Shown: one piece after another, positions 1 through 12,027 of the stretch
Layout of the letters: every line of letters starts with the position of its first letter
Numbering within the stretch: position 1 is the stretch's first letter
From: Absidia repens
Lineage: Eukaryota; Mucoromycota; Mucoromycetes; Mucorales; Cunninghamellaceae
Length of the DNA stretch: 64,000 bases
Direction of reading: 5' to 3'
NCBI GenBank assembly: GCA_002105175.1
Contig: MCGE01000056.1
Coordinates: 1-64,000, forward strand
The notes under the pieces: model-generated
Seen by the model: the letters and a program-made list of their open reading frames with translations, nothing else
What the model was told of the DNA's origin: nothing
Databases searched by the model: none
Translations under genes and position numbers: made by a program

Positions 1-110
1 TATGAAGAATTAATAATGAAAAGAGAGAAAAGAAAAAGAAAGAAAGCGAAACAAAAATAGGGCGTAAATAAATATTTCACGTGTGCGGAATTTGAAAAAG
101 GTGAAAACTA
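1..110 (-). repeat. Composite intergenic repeat, truncated copy a
   Basis: A purine-rich stretch runs into a CACGTG core at about 78–83, followed by a GCGG-AATTTGAAA motif. This is the same terminal layout seen in the repeat copies at about 19.8, 41.3, 47.5 and 50.9 kb. Only the CACGTG end lies inside the window; the rest is off the left edge. Boundaries are approximate. Confidence 0.6.
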
Positions 111-1053
111 CCCATTTTAGTGAATAGTATGAGCACACAACGTCATTAACATGCCGGCTTCCATCTCATAACAGTTCCCCTCACCATTCAATATCAGTTG
201 TATTGTGACACCCTCTTCTTTTTACATTAATCCCCATCAGTCAACGATGACGCTCCCTTCTTTTTTTTTTTTTTTTTTTTTTTTTACAGTAGCCAACAAT
301 GGCCAGCAGCGCCAAATTTGTCGCTGTCTCTTGTTTCTACAAAAATCACCGTCATTCAACATATGCAGCAAGTTGGTTCTAATATCATGGTCTTTTTTTC
401 CCCATCAAACATGGGGCAATTTGGCCTAGTTTAGGTTACCTCCTTCAATGTGTTGTAGAATAGATTGTCACTCACCGTATCATAGCTCATTGCTTACCTT
501 TTAACTCTAAATAAAATATGTTTTATCATTTTTGCAGGTTCTTAGCAGATCCATTCCATCATAAATACAACATATATAACGAACCTGTACTGCGTGTAGT
601 ACAAGTGGAATGTTGACAAGGCCTACTTACCTTCAGTTAATAAAATCCAGTCATTCTTTTTGAAAGTGTGAGAAAGTTTATATCCCCCTTTTGCTTTCGA
701 ACCTTGTTTAACTATTGGATGCTCGACAAGCAACGATTATTATTTAAATGACACTTTATTATATAGTAAATATAAATCACATAAACAAATAGGATAGAGA
801 AAAATCTACAATAAAATTAAAAAAAAGGTATGTATGCTAAAAGCCTTCAATTTAACGAAACAAATAAGGATGAAAAAAAAAAATAGACAAAACGAAGCGA
901 AGTGCAATTCATAACTAGGCTGAAATAAAAAAGGGATTGAATCTATGGATGATTATGATGCTATGTAATAGCTAATAATTTGATGAATGGAATAGAGTAA
1001 ACATGCAATAAAGGTTGTAATGATAGGACGATGATTATGTTGATGACTTTGTG
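111..1053. other. Intergenic, no gene seen
   Basis: No convincing coding sequence. A run of about 30 T lies at about 256–285. The stretch immediately downstream of the transporter stop (about 780–1050) is A-rich and is probably its 3' untranslated region. Confidence 0.5.
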
Positions 1054-1926
1054 TTAACGATGAATAGTAACATGGCCAACATCAAATTCCTGAGCCTCCT
1101 TTTCAGAACAAGCGGAAGAATTCAGACTTTGATTATTTGTAGGTAAAACTTGTTGTTCGACTTTTTTCCCATCGAGTACCCATTTTTTCAAAAGCTCGAC
1201 TTCAATATTTCCGAGAATAAGTTGTTCAACATGGTAAAGTAAAAGTGGGGTGGACAAAACACCGACTGTGCCTGGATCACCGTTTTGGTATAAAACATTG
1301 ATCAGGGGAACACCCATCGCCACTGTTTTTGTAGCTCCACAATACTATATAAATAAATCAAAAATTGAGTACGATGACAAAACGTTATATTATGACGAAA
1401 GACGATCACTTACCATAACAGCCACAGTGTCCTCCCTAGAATAGCGTAATTGCTTGACCCAATTAGGAGTCGAAATAAACCGAGGTAAAGGCAAACGAGC
1501 AAGAACCAGGCAAGTCAAAGAAAAAGAAATATAAAAGATGGCATTGATCACGGCAATGATAACAATATCTTTGGCTGTTACAGCGGAAAAGGAACCAGAA
1601 TACACAGCGTCCGAAAACACTGACCACACCATAATCAAAAGAGCGACACTGGACACATCAGATAAACGGCACTTTTCTTTAATTTTGGCCACTTTATCGG
1701 TAAATACCCATTGAATAGCTTGACCAACAATTAATGGAGCCAATACAGTCAATCCCAACTGTTTAAGCACTGACCCAAAATCAACCACACCGCCTACTTG
1801 ACTACCACTTTCATCTTCAGGGGTGGCATCTAAAAGCGGACCTTGGAATGTAGAGACTAGTGCAGGAGAGACAAAGATACCTGAATTGAATTAAATAAAA
1901 TGATTAGATTCGATCACCTTGATCCC

Positions 1927-1965
<39 letters not shown>

Positions 1966-2057
1966 GAGAACATTTCCGAGAGCAGCATTCATTAAGGCTG
2001 AGATGATAAAAGAAGTAAAGATTAGCAATCAAGTTCGAATGTAATGAGTAGGTGAGA

Positions 2058-2088
<31 letters not shown>

Positions 2089-2978
2089 AGGACACTTACC
2101 GGAAGCTTCATTTCCTTTTGCATTTTTAGTCATGACCACATTTGAGGAGACGGTAGTCGGAGTACTTGCAGCAATAACTACACCAATCAAAAGTAATGAA
2201 CTCATTGGGACTTGCGCCTTGAATAATAACAGGACGAGACCGAAAACGAAGAATGGGATCAACACCAGATTGATGACTTGGATTAGAAAATGTAATCGTA
2301 TACGTAAAATTGTTTGTGCCAAGATTTTCGTTCGCTAAAAGTTCAAAAGATGATTTAATGACATGGAAAGATACGGGATGTCAAGTTGTTATTTTTTTTT
2401 TTTTTTTTTTTTTTTACCAATGATAATCCAGATATTAAAAAGATCACAATAACCGCTCCTATAAAAAAAATCATGCAAAAAGTCGGTATTTGAATTCTAG
2501 TCTATAGCAGCATCAACCATTATTTGGGTGCCTTACCCCATTTTATAGACCATTCAGCGCGAATATAGCCACCTTTTCTTGCAACATCAGGGAATTGACT
2601 GGCCAACAAAATTACAAAAGCCAGTCCAAGTAAAAACCAGTATTTTTTCAGTAGTGCACGTGCTTTGATACCCAGTCGAGATTGCCAACTTTTTTTACTA
2701 CTATCACCACTATTATTATCATGTTGATGAGGCTCATTTTGTTTTTGTGATGCAATGGTAATGGATTTTTCAGAAAAGGATAGTGACCTTTTTTTCCTTG
2801 AATCATCATCAGTATCACTTGGATGATCATGGTGTGAAGGAGGGATGGTGGCCTCACTAGCAAACGATGTGTTAGATTGTAGTTTAGATTCGTTCATCAT
2901 TAATTTCAATAAACTAAACAACAAAGAAGGAGAAGAAGAAGTCCTTTGTGAATGGAAGTGAGCCTTTTTTTTAAACAT
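1054..2978 (-). CDS. RCH1: SLC10A7/Rch1-type solute carrier (bile acid:sodium symporter-like)
   Basis: Six exons on the minus strand: 2978–2537, 2458–2418, 2334–2100, 1997–1965, 1880–1414 and 1344–1054. They sum to 503 codons, giving 502 residues. The N-terminus (about 110 residues) is polar and low in complexity; after it come roughly ten hydrophobic segments. The segment around the fifth junction reads CGATKTVAMGVPLIN, typical of the SBF-like/SLC10A7 family. Fungal members (Candida Rch1) sit in the plasma membrane and damp calcium influx; the human homolog also affects Ca2+ homeostasis and glycosylation. The calcium role here is inferred from family only. Introns 2 to 4 contain long T runs just after the donor or inside the intron. 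The start at 2978 is the first ATG of an open frame that joins in phase to every later exon. Confidence 0.88.
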
Positions 2979-4862
2979 TCAAGGAAAAAAGAAGGAGAGG
3001 CTAAAAGATGTGAGATAAAAAAAAAAAAAAAAGGTTTTCGTAAGGGGAGCACAAAAAAAGGAGTGTAAGGGGGTGAAAAGAAAAAGAGATAGAGAGAGAT
3101 AGAGAGAGAAAAGAGAGAAAATCCACTCGTCAAGAGTAACAGTTTCCTTCAAAAGCAATAAAGAAAGAAAAAGAAAAAAATAAAAAGAAGCATGAAACAG
3201 AAATGAGGCGCTTTTAGTCTTGATGGATTTTCAAGAAAGGAGTACGATAGATTATCATAGGGGGAGGGAGGGACGGAAGTGATTTGATGAGAACAAAGTT
3301 TGATAAGGAGATTTCTCTTTACTTGTATACATCAAAGGGGAAGGGGGAAGGGAGAGTATAAAATTTTTATCAACTCCAAAAAAAAAAAAAAAATGAAGAA
3401 TGATTCCTATAGTATCATAATAATTCCTTATTTTCTAGTTTCTCCATTAATATGGAGCACTCATGTATTGTACATAGAGCGCACCACAGTAAAATATTGT
3501 ATTGCTCATTACGGGGATGCTTTTCTATAGAATAATGGATATTATATTTTTTTTTCTTGTTCATTTCCAAAACGGTCTTCCAACCAAAAATAATTATGCA
3601 TTGGTTATTATTGCCTGCTTGAATTCAAATACCGATAGAGTATGTATAAATGATAAAGGTCTCCTTTTTACACATACGATCATCCATATGGACTTTAACT
3701 GTCAATTATACGATATCCTTTTTTTTCTTATTTATTTCAGAAGGTCGAGTAAAAATAAAGAAATTCTGTCAGCATTTGATCACTATATTCTCATTAATAA
3801 CGCATGGTGGCATTTTCCATAACTCTTTAATCGAAAATTCTTCCTTTGATCGATCATCATCACTATAACGTCAATTTAACAGAACCGCCTCACAGAAAAA
3901 AAAAAGAAGAAGAATACCAGAACCGATCGACAAGACATCTGCTTCTAAATTTAGGTCTTCTGAATTGTTGGCATTGACCACACCCCACAAAATAAATCAA
4001 CATATTTCAATGGCCGCCGTCTTTGATTCATAATTTGATTACAGTACTATCGTACCAGTGTTACATTTTTAAAATAGTCTTGTGACAAAGATATCATAGT
4101 AGTAGTGTAATCTTGGTTTTTTTTTTTTATCCAATTTGTCATGCCGCGGTATGCTACATTTGACAATATATAATCATTTCCGCCCACTTGATTCGCAAAA
4201 GAAAACACATGGATGATCCCTCTTTTTTTTTTTTTTTTGTGCATTTGGCTTCATGCGATCAATGTTTCTTTTTTTTTTTTTTTTTTTTTTTCTGGAATAG
4301 GCGTTTTTTATGTTTGATAACAAACACAACACCAGTGCAAAAGCAAAAGGAATATCAAACAGCCTAGATAAATCTCCAACTCCGATAGCCCCCCAGAGCT
4401 TACCTCCTTTTCTTTAATAGCAATTGATGATCGCTAACCTTATGATTGTGGCGCGTGATTCTCCTCCAATACTGATTAGATCTCATTTTCCCAAAAGTAA
4501 AAGTACTACCGTCAAAGGAGGAGAAAAAAAAAAAAACGTGCGATTTGTGATATGATGATTAATATTTCTGTTCATTCTCCCTCGATTCAACTTTTGTACC
4601 GGCTCTTGGGTAAACCCTTTGTCTATGTTTTACTATGTATCCGGTATTTGTAATGCCCCTATCTTCATGTCATCCTCAGCAAGAAACCTAAATATAGGTC
4701 TCATGGACAATGTTACGGATATTATTTACTTGGCAATAAAAATTTTAACCACGTAATACGATTTTGAACGTGCAAAGGAAAAGGGTTACGTGGTGGGTTG
4801 TCGGTTTTGAATGAGGGATCGAAAAATGGCAATGACAAGACGTACGTTGACAATACCCCCCC
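2979..4862. other. Intergenic, no gene seen
   Basis: About 1.9 kb upstream of the transporter gene. It is A/T-rich with purine-rich tracts near 3040–3180 and T runs near 4219–4236 and 4267–4290. Short open frames here have no family signature and biased, run-derived composition. Confidence 0.5.
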
Positions 4863-5760
4863 CATTCAAATCCCGCCCACGTGAATGTTTATTTACTCCC
4901 AATTTTTTTTATTTTATTTTTTCGCTCTTTCTTCTTTCATTCGTCACAGTTGTGACATCTATGGGGTTATGGTGGACTTGGGCTAGTGTCAGGATTAGTT
5001 GAGAAGCGTTTTCAGAATAGCGATTACAATATGCATGAGGAAACCCTTTCATTTTGGATTCAGGATTTAGAACTACCAATCGTTCGTTGTCTTTTTGGAG
5101 TCCCTCATTAGTTTAGTTTAGTCTTTAGTTTGTACCTACTTTTAAATAAAATATCTCTCTTTTTACTTGCTTCAGTTAAAAATGTCCAATTAGTCTCTCT
5201 CATGTCTTGTGTAGTAGATCCCTTTTTTATTGTTGGGCCTGCCATCAGATAGTACTGATCGTTGTTGTGCTTCAATAACAATTGTCCCGTTAATTATTCT
5301 CAAGTTTGGTATTCTACCGGACAACATAATATATCCCTTATAAAAATCAATCGTTCCTTTAGACTAGCCTTGACCGTTCTTAAAATCTCACATCAGTCAA
5401 TAGATCCTTTCGTTAAATCTCATACTACAGTGAACCCCTAGTCTTTTCTTTAGCTTTAGTACCTATCAATGCACCCTAGTCTTTTCTTTAGCTTTATTAT
5501 TGATCAATACACCATAGTCTTTTCTTTAGCTTTGGTATCCAACAATACATTTCGAATAAAATATTCTTTTTATTAACAATTCTCTGACCCATCATATAGT
5601 AAAAAAAAAAAAAAAAAAGTCATTATTATAGCTATTTTGTGAGTGTTGTACCAGACACTCACTCTTTATTTCACCCATTCTTAAACACCCCCTTGCAACC
5701 CCGCCCCCCGAACCACTTGACAGTTTTAGATCCCTTATTAACAAACTAGCTATATTCCCG
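4863..5760 (+). repeat. Composite intergenic repeat, copy b
   Basis: Starts at ATTCAAATCCCGCCCACGTG and runs through the family's conserved block (ATGCATGAGGAAACCCTTTC, then TTTTGGATTCAGGATTTAG). It then shows modules that each carry an AATAAA-like signal (5144–5150, about 5552). The block at about 5548–5600 matches in reverse the 46.86–46.90 kb part of copy g. The right end is fuzzy. No open frame of note. Confidence 0.7.
5436..5549 (+). repeat. Three tandem 38-bp units inside repeat copy b
   Basis: The string CTAGTCTTTTCTTTAGCTTT, or a close variant, begins at 5438, 5476 and 5514, an exact 38-bp period, with diverging tails between units. I did not see this array in the other copies of the composite repeat. 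Confidence 0.8.
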
Positions 5761-6386
5761 GTCGATCAATCATATCTGAAATATGTTGTGCATGTATGGT
5801 CGTCAGGACTATAGAAAATTTTGCACATCTTTCCATGATATGATACATAGATTATCAATGTAGGAACCGCTTGAGGTCCCAGTGACTATGTTGGACAGTG
5901 TCACACCGCTTGATAGGAAACACAGCTGTATTCACGTTTTTAATGTATCATTGGTAACAATCAATCTGGACCATGTCTCCGGGCAACCCTTCACGAGACA
6001 GGACATACCTGAATATATTCAGCTCATTATTCAGTTTACGTTCTTGCGCAACTGCATCCTATTCCTTTTGCCCCTAGTTTTCCAATACTGTATGTATTTC
6101 CCACCGCCATTGACATACGTATTTGCTCTGTCTTATCTTAATGTTGAATTGCCTCCCTTTTTTTCCAAATTCATTCAAAGACAACCTTGTTGATTTTATT
6201 CATATATTGTTTTTATAAAAAAATAAAAATAAAAAAAAAAGCGAGAGAGTAAGAGATATGAGGGAATATAAACTAAATGAGAATGATTTGTACAGTACAC
6301 TAATGTAAATATGTGAGGTAAAATGAGAAGGGGGAGGGGAGACTGATTTGACTATATATATTAACAACTAAGCACAGAGCGACGTC
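5761..6386. other. Intergenic, no confident gene
   Basis: Holds an open frame at 5882–6193 with a hydrophobic, low-signal protein that resembles nothing I recognise. The last 200 bases before 6387 are A-rich and fit the 3' region of the BRPF-like gene. Confidence 0.4.
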
Positions 6387-6565
6387 CTAGGCTTTTTGGG
6401 ATTTCTTTTTCAATTTGCAGACATAATCATAGGCCGCTTTCACTTCCGCGTATCTTGACTTCTTCTTCTTTTGAGGCATTCTGGCATGCGCCAGCATGAC
6501 TGTGTCGTTTTCAGAGTTCCCAAATTTGCCAATATCCGTTTGCTTGATCCATCCCCTACCATAAA

Positions 6566-6601
<36 letters not shown>

Positions 6602-9356
6602 GAGTTTTAGATTCTGTCACTATATGATTTTCAATTCACTTACCACTGATGGTTTTCAGGCACCTTGTAAAACTTGACCAAAACATTTCGTTCGCCGGTA
6701 CGATTTTGCAATATTTGTTTGGAGACGTCAGTGCGTTGCAAATCAATAACCTAATAAGATAAACACATAATCAATGAATGAATAATCATTTTAAACCATT
6801 TCTTCTCTTTCATTTCTTACTTCTGCAGGATGATATGGGAAACCAGGTACGCGCGCCCAAACAATCTCACCAGGTTTTGCCTTGTAAAGTTTTTTCTTTG
6901 GTGATTGAGATGCCGCTTTCGGTTTCGTTGTGGGTGTTCCTGATGATGATGATTTTTGTTGGAGATTGTTGCCAGACGTCAATGGTGATGATGAGACTGA
7001 TATATCGGGTAAGACTCGCCTGGGTCGGTTGCGGCTGATGCTTTGACTAGATGGGGCCTCGAATTCAAGTTTAGGTAAACGCAGTCTTCTTGTGTGAGCT
7101 TCACCGATATCCACTGATGACAAAGTCCGTTTGCCGTTGACTGGTTGAGCAGATGCAGATTTTCTCTTTGCATTGTGTTGTCCGTCATTGCCGTTTTCGC
7201 TATTGTCGTTGTCGTCTGTTGATAAATATTGATATCCACGCGGAGCACGCAGAGTAGAGCTTTCACGTATCGCTTTTGGATATTGTACACCTTTCATCGC
7301 AAGACTGCCCAGTCGAAGACTTTTGACTTCGTGGCTGATTTTTTTGTTTTTCGTTGAGCTTTTAATCAATGATGTCAAATCGGAAGATCCTGTACTTCTT
7401 GTTATTCGTCGCCTTGGTGATGGAGATGATAACGATGGTGATGATGGTGATGATGATGTTGTTGATTGCGCTGACGATAAGGACGATCCTAATGACGAGG
7501 ACGATGATGGTGTTAATGGTAGCGATTTTGAATCTTGTCCTTGAGATGGTTTCAAAGTTGATGAATCCTTTTCAAGACCTTGTCGCGCTGAGTCTTCAAT
7601 TGGTGTTGGTTTCGCTCCAAAAGCTGCTTTCAAAGCCGCCGCTGTTTTTGCTGCCGTCGATTCTGTATCTGGAGGTGTTTCTGTTGTTGTTGGAACTGCT
7701 TTGGTTGCCGGTGGTTTGGTAGTTGGTGGTGGTAGTGGTACTGTTCCAGCTCTCCGTTTCGATTTTCTGATGGGTGTAGGTTCTGTGACCAATCTCCCGG
7801 ATTTGTGCGCTTTTCGAGTCTTCGGGAGAGTTCCATCGAGATCCACGTCTATTGGTGCAGTTGCGGATGATCGTAATGATCGTTTAACCTGAGTTGGTGC
7901 CACTGTGATTTTTTTCTGCCGGCTACCACGTGCCTGTCGTTCCTTGGTTGTTGAAGTTGCACTGGCCAATTTTTCGCTTGCTGGGATTGTTTTATCGGGT
8001 ACGTCAACAATTTCCGGCTGTTTTTCATGAGCCAAAATACTCGCTGCTGCTGTTGTTGGTGGTAATGGTTCGGTATATGAGTAAGAGAATAAATCAGCAT
8101 CAATCCCTACCCCCAAAGTACCAGACTGTCGCGAGATATCCAACATTTTGTATTCCTCCCGAGCCTGAATCAATAGTTTCGTCGCCACTCCTTCCATACG
8201 ATGAGCCAGTCTGTAGTAAGGTGTGTCCATCTTATTGTATGCCTTGCTATTCGCCCAAATCAACGAGAGGTCATTCTAGATACATATATAAAGGAATATG
8301 AGATCGCGTTTCATCATTATGGCGGCTTTTTTTATTTATTTCATTTTTCCTTTCTTACCTCCACAGCATCGATTGTCGTATATTCATGGCCATGGAACTT
8401 CTCAATAATGTCTGAGAACGCCATAGGATTGTCAATGACATCACGATAATCAGGCGCCACATCCGGAGTAACAGGGTATAAAAAGAATTCCTTCTTGTCC
8501 ATTCTAAGCACAGTTGAAAAAAATCAACCAATGAGTACTGGATTGACCTATTTTCCATGCCTTTTTCTAATCTTTTCGCTTACTCCAAAAGTTGATTCAA
8601 AACGGGTTTGACTATATATTCCACCGGGAAAAGGACCATTTCGATAGATTCCTTTTGGCGTCGTAACCTTTCCAACTTGAGTTTTTCACGTTTTTGGACC
8701 TGTTCAGAGAGCATACGGACACGTTCCAGATCTGATCGTAAAATCATCATTGCCTATTATGTAATGCAAATAAAAATATATTGTAAGTATACATTTAGGG
8801 ATGATATAAACAAGCACCTAATTTTCTTTTTCCAGTTTCACTACCTCTGCGCGCTGTGCCATATCAAATTCATTTTTCTTAAATTGAGAGGAAGACGCAG
8901 TCCAAGGCTAAGATAAAATAAAAACAACTCGTTATTAATAATTGATTGATTTTTTTCTTTTCACAAATACATACCTCCAAATGAAGACGTTTCAGCAGAG
9001 GAGCACCACGACGAGATTCACGCTTCAATGACCAGTACCGGCAAATGCTTGCAATCAAATCAGATTTTTTTCTCAAGTTAGTAGCTTGTCGGACATTCTT
9101 GATGTTTTCCAATTTTGTCAGAATATAGTCAGGAGCAATAGGAGCACCGGCAGAATAGTGATGTTGATGGGCTCTGGCAGCTTTGAGACTTGGTGTCAGT
9201 TGTTGCGTCCCGGTGATTGAATAAGACTTGCGTTTCTTGATGCCCCGGTGTCGTTTCTTGCCTTTTCGTTTCAAGCTTTTAAAAGTTGATCTGCCATCAT
9301 GACGTTGGTGGTCGAAGATATCGCTGTCGTCGTCTTCACTGTCATCATCATCATCG

Positions 9357-9388
<32 letters not shown>

Positions 9389-11513
9389 GTCGGTAAAATT
9401 GGCTAAAGTCATTTCATCCACATGGCGTTGTTTTGATGTATAGTTGAAGCGTAAGCGACCCCGGTTCCTTTGCGATTTGGGATCAAAAAATTTCTGAGCA
9501 GCTAATACACAACGTTCCACATCCACTTCATCACGGTAATCACGAGGAGTATGGCGATCACAATAAGCCTTGAGTTGCACACTGTCATAATGAGTACTAT
9601 GAGATTTCATTCGCATACACAGTCGAGCCCATCTTGCACATGTCACATGGAAGGCAGTAAAGCAATGCTTGTTGTCACATTGGATGCAGGCGCCATGCCG
9701 TTTCTTGCATATGTAGCAGGTCAATTTCCATCGGCTTTTGGGGATACTGTCAATATTGTCAATTGGTTCCATATAGATACCGTTGCTGATCCCAATTTCA
9801 GGAATCCAAATAGCGCAGAGTAGATGACCCCATTTGTTTGTGTTGGTTTGTTTGAAAGCACCACCTTCGTTTGGACAAAATAAACATGATACTGGTTTAT
9901 CAGGTGACACCATGCATTTTCGACATAGCCATTGACCTTCAGGAATATATGGCACACCATAACAATCTAACATGATAAAAATATATTATAATTTTGAACC
10001 CATAAAACGTCCATATAAAGATATTTTTTTTACCTTGATGTACCGCTAAATTGCATCCATCACAGAATACGATAGCATTGCTGTTTTCACACTCCCCATC
10101 TTCGCAAATAGCGCAAGTAGAATCTTCAGGGAGAGTTGTACCAGTCTCGGCTTGCTTTGGCAGATGCTTGACCTAAGTGTATATGAAAGGGTATGTCAGT
10201 GTCAGTGCGCATATACTGATTTCCTTCCCAAGGCAGCCTAGCTATCATAATGGGAGCACACTTACCAAATCAAACCATTCCTTTTCCAGTTTGTCTATCA
10301 CATTTTCAAAAAAACTGCATGAAACTTGGCCGAGATTTTCTTTTTGACGTTCTTTGTTGATCATTTTAAGCCAAGCTTCATCTATGGAGTAAAAAACAAA
10401 ACAAAAAAAAAAAAAAAAAACGTGTAACTATGTCGATCTTCATCATATATATATATATTTGTTTGTACCTTGTTCATCCATGTCGTATTCTACCATATCA
10501 AATAATGCTTCTTCAGTCGGTTCTATAGAGACGTAGAAACAAAAACACGAAATGTGAAAATTAAGTATCCTAATTCAAATGTATCATTGTGCTTCATTTT
10601 AGATCTTACCCGTATACCGAATATAGTGATTTGCAGGCCGAGAGTAATTCCCAGGTTTTGTATCAGTTAAAGGTGCATTGCTGTTGCTGTTATCAGGATC
10701 ATCATCGCCGTCGTCGTCGTCATCATCATTGGTATCAGATTCACAAATTGTACCGTTTCCGTCCACGTCGCCATCTTGATGCGAGTTGCGTCGATTGATC
10801 GAGTGCCGTTTCTTCTTTTCCTTTGGTGTGGACGTCGTTTTCATATCACCAGCCACGATCTTGAATTTTGGTTTGGGTAATGCGTTCAAATCCACAGCAC
10901 CAGACTCCGTAGTGTGATGAACTTGTAATCGAGAGGATAGAGCTGGGTAGGTATCGTTCTGTTGAGGTGGTTCAGAAAGTGATTCCTTCCATAATGCCCC
11001 CGTTGTTGACGTTGTATCTTGTTCAGTTGCGATAGAAGTTGAAGGAGACGACGATACCATGTTTGCCTCGCCATTTCCTATGACTTTTGAGATGGGTGAA
11101 TCGGAATCAATAGTCGCTGCTGCCGTTCCATTAACTGCTGATTCGTCCGGTACGATAAGAGAAGTTGATGAAATAGTGAGATCAGCCAGGGGCGGTGGTT
11201 CTGAAGTCGCGATAGGAGATGGTGCCTTTGTTGAGGAGATATCGTTTGGCTGAGCTGAGGAGAGGTATGTTTCAGGTTGTCGGATAACGAAGAGAGCCTG
11301 GTTGATATTGAGATCAGGATAGAAGTCTTTGTAGGATCGTTCTTCTCTTGGTTTATATTTTGCCGACGATGGTGTTGGCGTTGGTGTGTGAGAAGAAGTT
11401 GCCGAGGGTTGCTGATGGCTTTCAGTATCCAGATATGGTGCATCTTGTTCCATGGCAAATTGTCTCTTTTTTGGCCGCCCTCTTCCACCACGTCCACGGG
11501 TTTTGAATGGCAT
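6387..11513 (-). CDS. NTO1: BRPF/Nto1-like chromatin scaffold (PZP, bromodomain, PWWP)
   Basis: Eleven exons: 11513–10610, 10522–10469, 10381–10266, 10172–10034, 9966–8975, 8907–8845, 8753–8584, 8503–8359, 8275–6821, 6750–6644 and 6555–6387. They sum to 1438 codons (1437 residues). Order of parts: disordered N-terminus with an [14 protein letters not shown]-hook-like patch; enhancer-of-polycomb-like stretch [13 protein letters not shown] (about 310–325); PHD–zinc-knuckle–PHD module (about 378–525; [24 protein letters not shown]); run of about 17 Asp; bromodomain (about 790–890; [20 protein letters not shown]); long Ser/Thr/Pro-rich linker; C-terminal PWWP ([16 protein letters not shown]). In known systems this protein holds together a MYST-family H3 acetyltransferase complex (NuA3 in yeast, MOZ/MORF in animals) and reads histone H3. 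The exon 6 donor (8845) was chosen because the next GT would follow an in-frame TAG. Confidence 0.93.
6571..6599. repeat. (AC)n microsatellite in the last intron of the BRPF-like gene
   Basis: About 14 AC dinucleotide units lie inside the intron between 6643 and 6556. Confidence 0.9.
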
Positions 11514-12027
11514 AGGTCGAATAGTGTCCAGTTTGTAACAACGAAAAAGAAGAGTTGAAGAATAGAATAAAAGAATAATCCCCTAAATTTCCGCTGATAA
11601 AAGGTTAAAAACAAAAAGAGAGAGAGGTTAGTATCTGATCTGAAGGAAGGGTAAATCCGTGGTAGTGTAGTATAAAAATTTCACGCGTTTTCATCACAGA
11701 ACACAATTTTTCATAAAGTGGCCTGACTTTCTATCTTACCCAGTGTAAATTCTTTTCTGTTTTATGATCCAAGCCTTGTCACTGAAATATAAGTAGATTA
11801 AAAATAGTTGTGAAGGAAAAAGAAGAAAAGTTGTTCTTTAAAAAAAAAATAAGCGGAGTAAGGAATATGTGTAGGTCTCGCCGTGTGAATTTGGCGCCTT
11901 CACATTTTCGACCAAAAAAAACAAAAAAAGCGTAGATGATATGTTTTAAAGGTGATCTTCACAGCGTTGTGGCTGTATATATTTATTCAAAATAAAGAGC
12001 AATAAATTACGGTTTTATATAGTTCAA
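11514..12027. other. Intergenic between BRPF-like and DOC-like genes
   Basis: About 510 bases covering the BRPF-like promoter side and the DOC-like 3' side. An AATAAA lies near 11990. No coding signal seen. Confidence 0.5.

Noticed and set aside
5882..6193. Plus-strand open frame of 103 codons
   Set aside because: No family signature, hydrophobic low-information protein beside a repeat, and no partner exons found.
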